Made by a program: the position numbers and the translations under genes. DNA of 56,247 bases from Leptolyngbya sp. 'hensonii' (GTDB taxonomy: Bacteria > Cyanobacteriota > Cyanobacteriia > GCF-001939115), in the NCBI RefSeq assembly GCF_001939115.1, contig NZ_MQTZ01000055.1, forward strand, positions 1 through 56,247, in the 5' to 3' direction. Of the stretch, positions 8,078 to 15,135 are shown in pieces; position 1 is the stretch's first letter; each line of letters begins with the position of its first letter. The notes below the pieces were generated by a model. It was not told the origin of the DNA, made no database searches, and was given only the letters and a program-made list of their open reading frames with translations.

Positions 8078-8145
8078 GTTAAGGTTATTAATAATACAAG
8101 GAGAGCAAGCCCCACTCAGGGGCTGATGTTCTGTTAATAATGAAA

Positions 8146-8427
8146 TCAACAAGGCTGAATCACATAGGCATCTTCAAACCAAATTGCTCGAAAGCGATCG
8201 CCTGCAATCTGCCCAAGTGACGCATGGATCTGAACCTGTCTTTGGGTTACCCAGTCCTGAAGCTGTTGGTCATCGCCCATCATGAGTTTTGTAGCAACTT
8301 CAGCGAGAGCTACGGTTGGACTGGTTACCACTATCCAGAATTGCTTTTCTCCATCATAGGGTTGCAAGGATTCACGAGGCACTATATCTATTTGCCCCTC
8401 AAAGTAAGTTGTATTAATTTTGTTCAT
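8146..8427 (-). CDS. Hypothetical protein, 93 aa
   Basis: ATG 8427 follows a GAGAG motif and a stem-loop with a T-run. The protein is acidic to neutral with no membrane segment: an N-terminal beta-like part (FEGQIDIVPRESLQPYDGE), then FWIVVTSPTVALAEVATKLM. No family is recognised. It is the last gene of the leftward cluster headed by 14030-14353 and ends just before an intrinsic terminator, which supports it being a real gene. Confidence 0.6.
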   Translation of the reverse strand: MNKINTTYFEGQIDIVPRESLQPYDGEKQFWIVVTSPTVALAEVATKLMMGDDQQLQDWVTQRQVQIHASLGQIAGDRFRAIWFEDAYVIQPC

Positions 8428-8446
8428 AATTGATCTCTCATAAAAG

Positions 8447-8568
8447 CCAGAGCACCCAACGAGGTACTCTGGGTTGTTTGTTAAGAGTGTTCAGTTCATC
8501 TCAGTGCCGTTTCGGTCATATGAGGCAAACGGGAAAAGGCTAAGGGAGGTCGTTAACCTAAACCCTTA
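8447..8568 (-). promoter_or_regulatory. Paired stem-loops between the 8584 and 8427 genes
   Basis: Two hairpins fill this gap. The first, next to the upstream stop, is TAAGGG/CCCTTA enclosing AGGT/ACCT (8541-8568). The second is CCAGAGCACC/GGTACTCTGG (8447-8472), followed on the minus strand by CTTTTA and then the next start codon. The arrangement repeats that of the gaps at 13147-13213 and 13968-14030. They may act as attenuators, processing sites or mRNA stabilisers. Confidence 0.55.
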
Positions 8569-8583
8569 ACCTTCTAAAATGAG

Positions 8584-11500
8584 CTAGCGCAAGAGCGTCA
8601 GCACTTTTTCGATCACCTCTGTTCCCATTCTTTCGTTAGACGGAATAAACACCCTGCGTCGCCATGAGATGATCTCTGTGAAACACCCTGCTGCTTTGAG
8701 CTGATCGCAGAGTGCATCAGAGACCGTTCCTGTTAACTCCAGGCGAAGTTCACTCATCACCGTTGATGACCGCAGTGACAGCCCTCCAGGAAGAGGAAAG
8801 CTTTGCCGTTGGGACATCACAACGTGGAAGATTTCAGAAGCAGAGAGATCGACTTGATGTAGCCCTAACGAAGCTGCAATGTGCTGCATCTTCTCTGGCT
8901 CAATCACTCGTCCAAGGAGTTGTTCTCCTGTATCTGTTTGGAGACGAAATACCCGTAGGTTCTCCGAATCCAAGGAATTCCAGATCGGCAGGAGCAATCC
9001 GCAGATGAGGAAGAACCGCTTTGTTGAGAAAGTAGGGGCTTCTGCCACCTCCTTTTCCCAGAAATGTTGCCATTCTTCCTGAGGAACCGATTGCCACGAG
9101 CTATGGGTTAGCTCTGCTTGGGTGATCTTGCTTCTTCCAGTTGGTCGCACCAATGCCATCCGTGGGACGACTGCTCCAGCTTCATCAACAGTTGATGAGG
9201 TAGGAATAGCCACCGCTGCACGGACTGACCGGGTGTTGAAAACCAAACGCCCTTGATGCTCCATGAAGAGCTGCAATGCTGCTGACGCAGACAGAACCTC
9301 TGTTGTCTGAGTTTCTTCAACCTCGACACAGATGGTCTCTGCACCGGATGCGTGGGTATAGACCACGTTACGGTTTAAGACCTCGAACTTCTCAGCTCTG
9401 AGGGTTTCTACCCCAAGCTCAAATGTTCCAGATGAGATCGCGGCCTCAATCCTGGTTTCAAGCAACAGCTCAAACACCTCGAACAAGTCATTCTGAAGCT
9501 GAATGGGTAGTGCCAGTAGCCGATTGAGAAACTGCTGAATGTTTGGCAGATTCTCCCTCAATTGGCCTTCATCAGTCTTCAGGGCTAGCCCGGTTGAGGC
9601 TTCAAAGTGAGCCAATGAACAGCACTTCACCTGCCCCGAATAAAGGAGCGTAAAGAGGTGATGGAGGGCTGCTGCTGCATAGATCGATTCCAAGTTATCC
9701 TTCGGATCAAAGAGTCCTTGACCTCCGGTTTGTCGTTGACCTCGTGTGAGTGCCCCTAGTGCATCAAGCCGTCGAGCAATGGTTGAGATAAACCGCCGCT
9801 CTCCGCGCACATCCGTAACAACAGGTCGAAAGATGGGAGCGATCGCCTGGTTCGTCCGGTGACTCCGGCCTAACCCTTGAATCGCGTTATCTGCTCTCCA
9901 ACCTGCTTCCAGCAAGTAATGCACCCGTCGCCTTGTATTGCGGCAGTTCAGATCCGCATGATACGAACGTCCTGTGCCACCCGCATCGCTGAAGATGAGC
10001 ACCTGTTTTTCGTCACCCATGAAAGCGAGGGCTTCATCCAAGTTGGCTGAGCCTGGGCGATTACTCACAAAGAGCCGTCCAGTTTCTCGCTCACAAAGAA
10101 TGCGTTGCGATCGCCCTGTCACTTCTGCCACACGATCATGACCAAAGTGATGAATCAACTGATCCAATGCTCCTGGTAAAGGAGGCAGGCTTGCTAAGCG
10201 TTCAATGAGTGCATCTCGCTGGGCTACCGCCTCACGAGACAAAACTGGATTCCCGTCAGCATCAACAACCGGACGAGACAAGACCTGTCCTTCCTCCGTG
10301 GTGTACTCCTCATAGAGATGCACCGGAAAGGCATGAACCAGATAGCTCATGACATTTTCGCGGGGAGTGATGTCGATGTTCAGATCGTTCCATTCCTCTG
10401 TCGGTATCTCTGCTAAACGTCGCTTCATCAGCTCTTCGTTCGTGGAGACAACCTGGATGACCACTGCCATACCTGCTTCCAGATCCGATTCAATTGCTCG
10501 AATCAGGATGGGGCATTTGATCGACGTGATCAAATGGTTGAAAAACCTTTGCTTGTGGGATTCAAACGCAGATTTCGCAGCCATCTTTGCAGCTCGATTG
10601 CGCGTGCTACCATCACGACCGACAATGTTGCAGATTTGCAGGGCTTGCTCCAGGTGATTGTGGATGACGATAAACGCATCCGCGTAGGCATCGTAGATGG
10701 CAATCTGCTCAGCCGTCAGCGGAACGTCTAAAGCTTCATACTCCACCCCTTCAAAGCTGATGTTACGGGCAAAGTAAAGCCCTAAGGCTTTCAGATCCCG
10801 ACAAACCACTTCCATTGCAGCAACACCACCAGACTCGATCGCGGAGATAAACTCTGATCGGCTCGCAAAGGGAAAATCCCCTGTTTGCCAGAGTCCTAAC
10901 CGTGACGCATAGGCTAGATTGCTCACTTTCGTTGCACCCGTGGCAGAGACATAAAGTACCCGTGCCCCTGGCAGTGCATGTTGTAAACGCAGACCCGCTA
11001 ATCCTTGCTGAGAAGCTTGCTTGAGTCCACGACTCCCTAACTCTGCGATCGCATTACCCATCGCGTGAGCCTCGTCAAAAGCGATCACCCCCTCAAAATC
11101 AGACCCAAGCCAATCAATGAGTTGCTCTAGCCGTGACTTTTTACCCTGCCGACTGGTGCCGCGCAGCGTAGCATAGGTTGTGAACAGAATGCCTTGAGCG
11201 AGAGAAATGTCGGTTCCTAAATTGAACTGTGACAGCGAGTAAACCTGGGCTTCATCACCTCCTAAAGCAGACCAATCCCGCCGAGCGTCTTCGATCAGTT
11301 TGTCTGACTTTGACACCCATAGTGCTTTGGTTCGCCCCTGCATCCAGTTGTCCAAAATAACACCAGCAACCTGGCGCCCTTTGCCTGACCCTGTACCGTC
11401 TCCCAGAAACCATCCTCTGCGAAATCGCACTGCATCGGGATCGTCGCTGCTACAAACTTCAACCGAGTCAAACGATTGATCAACCTTGTAGGCTCCACTC

Positions 11501-13128
11501 AAAAACTGCGTATGAGCCTCACCCGCGTAGACTACACTTTCCAGTTGCGCCTCTGATAACAGCCCCTCAATTACCTGTTTAGGTAGCCGAGGACGGTAGG
11601 TTGGTGCAGGTGGACGCACTGATGCCAGAGCAACGGACTCACACAACGTCGTTGGATGAGGTTTTGCCCCTTGAATCGCAATGCGTTGAGGATGATAAAC
11701 CTCATAGAGCGTCGCTTCCAGGGACTTCTTCTCAGTCACCTCAATGAGGTTGTACTGGAGTTCAGTGACCTCATCCCAGATTGAGATAGGGGTTGCCGCA
11801 GGGGACTCCGATAGTGGTGGTTCCGGCTCAGGCAATACTTCCGTAACCGACGCAGACTCCTCAATTGGGCGAGTGCTTCGTTTCAGACAGATGTCGAGTT
11901 CTGGGACAGAAATCACCTCTGGGGCAGAGACCTCATTCACTGGCTGAACTTCACTTCGTGGGGGAAGCGACTTCAGCAAGTAAGCAACCTTAGCTATCTC
12001 TAGCGATCGCACTTTGGTTGGCTGCTGATTCACGGGCAGAATTATCCATTCCGTGCCGATGTCCAGGGTGATAGGTTCTCCCTCAGGTGCTTGCTTATCA
12101 ATGATCGTCAATCGAGTTTCGATCGAAGTGCCATGTTTGGCATAGACCTCACCCGACAGCACGACTGTTGCTCGCACACACACCTGATCTTCCAGTCCAG
12201 CAAAAGCTGATTGCCAGAATGAGGAGGTAGGAGAGAACCAATGTCCGGTAATCAGTACCATACGTCCCCCTGGCGTGAGTCGAAGGAACGCTGAGCGCAC
12301 ATGTTTCCCTGTAGCCTGAGGATTCCGCCTGTCCTGTTTCGGGGAAGCCGAAAAGGGAGGGTTCATCAGTACAACCGACGGGCGGATTGTCTCAGGTAGA
12401 AAGTCATGAATCTGTTCCGCATTAAACGGGTAGATTGGACTTTTAGGAAACAAGAGCTTAAGAAGCTGTCGTCTGCGATCGCTTAATTCATTGAGAACGA
12501 CTTCAGCTCCCCGTAATGAGCAGAACCGAGCCAGAATGCCAGTCCCGGCTGATGGTTCTAACACGAGGTCTTCTGCACGAATTCGCGCACAGTGCGAGGC
12601 AACATATGCTAATTGCAGCGGTGTTGAAAACTGCTGCATTGCGATCGCCTCTTCACTGCGACGAGTATGGGTGAGACCTAAACTCTCCAGACGAGCAAAC
12701 TGCTGAAGTACAGTCATAGCTGGGAGATTCCTCAGGTGCTCAATGTAATACGGCAACATGAACACCAGCGAAACTTCCTGGGCTTCGTAAGCATCCTTCC
12801 ATTGCCATTTCCCTTCCGCATCTGAACCGCCAAACTCCTTTTGCATCAGAAGTTTGGCTTGGGTGTTTGGTAGTTTTTGATGTTTCCAGAAGATACGCGC
12901 CATCTGCCGCGCAACCTCTAGGACTTTAACCTCATAAGCGACTTCAACAGGTTCGATATCTGCGAGAGTCAACTGCGTTACATCTTCCATAACCGTTTCC
13001 TCTGTGTAGGACGAAAGGCTGGAGAACCTGAGGATCCCTTGCCTTTTCCTGTTCGCCTCTACCCATGACCTGGTTGTGGAGATGTCAGTATTAACTTGAT
13101 CACAGTCTTGAGTTATGTCATTTTTCAT
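8584..13128 (-). CDS. Methylase-helicase of strawberry-notch/DarB type
   Basis: A protein of about 1514 aa. Near residue 190 is a Rossmann methylase motif (LEPSAGTGILARF), with MNPPF near 255 as in N6-adenine methylases. Near 575 a Walker A-like GDGTGSGKGRQ begins a strawberry-notch-type SF2 helicase, with DEAHAMGN (about 690) and motif VI QGLGRSHRTNQ (about 1085). Phage P1 DarB and plasmid relatives combine these modules and act against host restriction, so this is probably an anti-restriction or DNA-modifying factor travelling with the element. A Pro/Glu-rich linker (about 400-460) joins the halves. ATG 13128 has TGGAA at the same spacing as the upstream gene; ATG 13140 is the alternative. 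It is the main gene of the leftward cluster. Confidence 0.85.
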   Translation of the reverse strand: MKNDITQDCDQVNTDISTTRSWVEANRKRQGILRFSSLSSYTEETVMEDVTQLTLADIEPVEVAYEVKVLEVARQMARIFWKHQKLPNTQAKLLMQKEFGGSDAEGKWQWKDAYEAQEVSLVFMLPYYIEHLRNLPAMTVLQQFARLESLGLTHTRRSEEAIAMQQFSTPLQLAYVASHCARIRAEDLVLEPSAGTGILARFCSLRGAEVVLNELSDRRRQLLKLLFPKSPIYPFNAEQIHDFLPETIRPSVVLMNPPFSASPKQDRRNPQATGKHVRSAFLRLTPGGRMVLITGHWFSPTSSFWQSAFAGLEDQVCVRATVVLSGEVYAKHGTSIETRLTIIDKQAPEGEPITLDIGTEWIILPVNQQPTKVRSLEIAKVAYLLKSLPPRSEVQPVNEVSAPEVISVPELDICLKRSTRPIEESASVTEVLPEPEPPLSESPAATPISIWDEVTELQYNLIEVTEKKSLEATLYEVYHPQRIAIQGAKPHPTTLCESVALASVRPPAPTYRPRLPKQVIEGLLSEAQLESVVYAGEAHTQFLSGAYKVDQSFDSVEVCSSDDPDAVRFRRGWFLGDGTGSGKGRQVAGVILDNWMQGRTKALWVSKSDKLIEDARRDWSALGGDEAQVYSLSQFNLGTDISLAQGILFTTYATLRGTSRQGKKSRLEQLIDWLGSDFEGVIAFDEAHAMGNAIAELGSRGLKQASQQGLAGLRLQHALPGARVLYVSATGATKVSNLAYASRLGLWQTGDFPFASRSEFISAIESGGVAAMEVVCRDLKALGLYFARNISFEGVEYEALDVPLTAEQIAIYDAYADAFIVIHNHLEQALQICNIVGRDGSTRNRAAKMAAKSAFESHKQRFFNHLITSIKCPILIRAIESDLEAGMAVVIQVVSTNEELMKRRLAEIPTEEWNDLNIDITPRENVMSYLVHAFPVHLYEEYTTEEGQVLSRPVVDADGNPVLSREAVAQRDALIERLASLPPLPGALDQLIHHFGHDRVAEVTGRSQRILCERETGRLFVSNRPGSANLDEALAFMGDEKQVLIFSDAGGTGRSYHADLNCRNTRRRVHYLLEAGWRADNAIQGLGRSHRTNQAIAPIFRPVVTDVRGERRFISTIARRLDALGALTRGQRQTGGQGLFDPKDNLESIYAAAALHHLFTLLYSGQVKCCSLAHFEASTGLALKTDEGQLRENLPNIQQFLNRLLALPIQLQNDLFEVFELLLETRIEAAISSGTFELGVETLRAEKFEVLNRNVVYTHASGAETICVEVEETQTTEVLSASAALQLFMEHQGRLVFNTRSVRAAVAIPTSSTVDEAGAVVPRMALVRPTGRSKITQAELTHSSWQSVPQEEWQHFWEKEVAEAPTFSTKRFFLICGLLLPIWNSLDSENLRVFRLQTDTGEQLLGRVIEPEKMQHIAASLGLHQVDLSASEIFHVVMSQRQSFPLPGGLSLRSSTVMSELRLELTGTVSDALCDQLKAAGCFTEIISWRRRVFIPSNERMGTEVIEKVLTLLR

Positions 13129-13146
13129 ATCGATTTCCATAAAAAT

Positions 13147-13213
13147 GGGGATTTAACCAATTGGTTAAATCCCCGCATGTTGATGAGTTGCTGAACTGGT
13201 ACTTCAGCAACTC
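13147..13213 (-). promoter_or_regulatory. Double stem-loop module, copy 1
   Basis: Hairpin B (13147-13174) is a perfect 28-nt palindrome with arms GGGGATTTAACC/GGTTAAATCCCC, followed on the minus strand by ATTTTT. Hairpin A (13185-13213) has perfect 11-bp arms GAGTTGCTGAA/TTCAGCAACTC. A smaller hairpin (about 13224-13244) and the pair GCACCT/AGGTGC lie further towards the upstream stop. The module precedes the methylase-helicase gene and matches copy 2 at 13968-14030. Confidence 0.7.
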
Positions 13214-13322
13214 GATTTCTTGGCTGCATCGTTAGCTACGGTGCAGCACCTCATTGTTTGTGGATCTGGCAGACCTCTTTTCTGGCTACCAGAGTGCTAG
13301 GTGCGCTAAGGATGATAATTCC

Positions 13323-13946
13323 TTAGATCTCTACAGGTAAGAGTGCAATGTGGGCTGTTGCTTCTGGTGTTTCTGCGAAACAGGTTGATTGCACCCATAT
13401 TTCTAGGAAGTCATGAGGGCAGTTAGTAAAGCCCATGCTTTCCTCATAAATGACTCTGTTGTTTTCATACTCACAAGTAAGAACGAACGGATTACCAGAG
13501 CTTCCTTGCAGTCGCCATACTTGAGGCTCGTTCCGTTGCGGATGATACTTGACGGTTGGGTAGTTTTGGAGCACAGCGATCTTCTCAAATAACCATTGAA
13601 GACCTCCATGATCAGCTACCGCTTTTGTTCCGTCGGAGAGTAGGAAATGAGGGAAGAGAAGTGAAAACCGATGATACCGTGTTATCCATCCAAAATGGCA
13701 TAGATCACTCAAGAGCCATCCACGCCTCATGTGCTCTAGGAAATCATCAAAGCTTAATGACATAAGCACCTTGATGGCTTTCCCAATATAGTTCTGGCGC
13801 TCTCTTGGATTTAACCATGCATACTCGGCTCTATCTTCATGAAGGCAGATTTGAAGGTTTTGGATAGCTTCCAAGACTTCGGAACTGAGGGGTTTTCTTT
13901 TATAATGCTTATCTTCTTGAGCAAGGATTTGAGTTGTGTTATTCAT
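13323..13946 (-). CDS. Hypothetical protein, 207 aa
   Basis: ATG 13946 with TGGAA upstream is preferred. A longer TTG-started frame would begin inside the stem-loop. The protein is soluble, rich in aromatic residues and His (GWLLSDLCHFGWITRYHRFS), with NPRERQNYIGKAIKVL near the N-terminus and an acidic middle. There is no catalytic motif I can name. It lies between two double stem-loop modules, upstream of the methylase-helicase gene, which suggests a linked function. Confidence 0.62.
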   Translation of the reverse strand: MNNTTQILAQEDKHYKRKPLSSEVLEAIQNLQICLHEDRAEYAWLNPRERQNYIGKAIKVLMSLSFDDFLEHMRRGWLLSDLCHFGWITRYHRFSLLFPHFLLSDGTKAVADHGGLQWLFEKIAVLQNYPTVKYHPQRNEPQVWRLQGSSGNPFVLTCEYENNRVIYEESMGFTNCPHDFLEIWVQSTCFAETPEATAHIALLPVEI

Positions 13947-13967
13947 ATTTTTATTCCAATGAAAAGG

Positions 13968-14030
13968 GGGATTCAACCAATTGGCTGAATCCCTAGTTTT
14001 TGGGGTTACTGAAGGATCAGTTCAGAAACC
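13968..14030 (-). promoter_or_regulatory. Double stem-loop module, copy 2
   Basis: Hairpin B (13968-13993) has arms GGGATTCAGCC/GGTTGAATCCC on the minus strand and is followed by CCTTTT. Hairpin A (14004-14030) has arms GGTTACTGAA/TTCAGAAACC with one mismatch and abuts the upstream stop codon. Compared with copy 1, hairpin B shows a T-A to C-G change on both arms and an A-T to G-U change, so pairing is kept while the sequence varies. Confidence 0.7.
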
Positions 14031-14353
14031 TACTCAAGAGCTGCACCGTTGACGTGCTTAGTAACGTGCTTCGGTGTGGCTTTTGTTTTTTGGCGTAGCT
14101 GCCTAGCACTGAACCGTTCAGAGATAACTCGTTCGAGTTTCTCGACCTGACCCGTGAGATCGGTCAGGGAGCTAGAGCTAGGCAATTTCTCCATGTGAGT
14201 TGCAATGACATTGAGGGTCTCATGCACTGCTTGCAGCTTCTTTCCTGGACGCAACCGCTCTAACCAGTCCGCTGCTCCATTCACTATGGAAGGGAAGTAC
14301 ACACCGATAGCGAAGCTACATACAGGCAATAGTCGTTCGTAGATGTTTTCCAT
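14030..14353 (-). CDS. Hypothetical protein, 107 aa
   Basis: ATG 14353 follows AAGGAG at good spacing. The N-terminus has one hydrophobic stretch (LLPVCSFAIGVYFPSIV), followed by an amphipathic, probably coiled-coil region (LQAVHETLNVIATHMEKL and LTGQVEKLERVISERF) and a basic tail. It could be a small membrane-anchored coiled-coil protein. No family is recognised. It heads the leftward cluster and is preceded by another hairpin (14390-14415). Confidence 0.6.
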   Translation of the reverse strand: MENIYERLLPVCSFAIGVYFPSIVNGAADWLERLRPGKKLQAVHETLNVIATHMEKLPSSSSLTDLTGQVEKLERVISERFSARQLRQKTKATPKHVTKHVNGAALE

Positions 14354-14848
14354 CTTTTCTCCTTATTTTTTACGTTAATGTTTTCCAAAAACACATTCCA
14401 GTTTTGGAGTGTGTTCTTGTTGCCAGAATATGGCGCGACGAATTTCGCGATATATTCCGGTTGCTTTAGTTAGCAATTTGGTAGAGGCATACTTCTGCAC
14501 AAGAATTCAGTGCTTTTTCTAGGAAAAGGTTTCGGCACGTTTCTTGTGATTTTTTGCGGAAAAACAGTACTGCTTTTTATCAGAGAACTGTTTAGGGATG
14601 ACGAGGAGATGCTGCGTACTTTAGAGGATTTCCACAGACTATCTCGGAAATAATTCCTGGCAATATTTCCGCTAATAAATACCAGAAAAAAGAGCGAGAA
14701 ACGTTCCGTTTCCTTATCCCGGTAATGCTTGACGGGAAACGTTTCGAGAGATGATTTCCTAAGGGGAAATCAGAAGAAAAAGCATTACACTAACGGTTTT
14801 ATCTTAGCAGATACAATAGAATTTGAGTTGTTGAAAAAGGATTGATTT
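14354..14848. promoter_or_regulatory. Divergent intergenic region with hairpins; possible oriT area
   Basis: This 495-bp gap lies between the leftward cluster and the relaxase gene. It holds a hairpin (arms 14390-14400 and 14405-14415) that on the minus strand runs into TTTTT, a small CGCGA/TCGCG pair (about 14424-14440), repeated GAAACGTT/AAACGTTTC words around 14700-14745, and GATTTCC/GGAAATC (about 14754-14772). Promoters for both directions should be here. Relaxase genes often lie beside oriT, but I cannot identify a nic site. Confidence 0.4.
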
Positions 14849-15100
14849 ATGCTTGCAATTGCGAGAGTTAAATCTCCCCGCTACTACATTGATACAGCAC
14901 AAAAACAGGATGAGTTTGATCCGACGACGAAGGGCGAGCCACCAGGTCGATGGCTTGAGACAGCAGGTGCCGTTTTTCTTGGGCTTGCTGGTCGAGTTAA
15001 ACGTTCTGACTTCCTTAGTCTGACTCAAGACTTCTCGATAGGTGAGAAGACACTCATTCATCCTGCTAAGGAAATACGACGAGTACCAGGCTGGGACTGA
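14849..15100 (+). pseudogene. N-terminal fragment of MobF relaxase (frameshifted)
   Basis: This 83-aa frame carries the start of a TrwC/TraI-type relaxase: MLAIARVKSPRYYID with a Tyr pair near residues 12-13, then WLETAGAVFLGLAGRVKRSDF. AAGGAT lies upstream of the ATG. It ends GWD-stop at 15100. Moving back one base at GAC (15095-15097) continues into LTFSAPKSVSLLW, the conserved relaxase motif, and then the next frame. One base has therefore been lost relative to an intact gene. Transesterase tyrosines lie on this fragment and the metal-binding histidines on the other, so neither piece alone should be active. Confidence 0.75.
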
Positions 15101-15135
15101 CCTTTTCTGCCCCCAAAAGTGTAAGCCTGCTCTGG

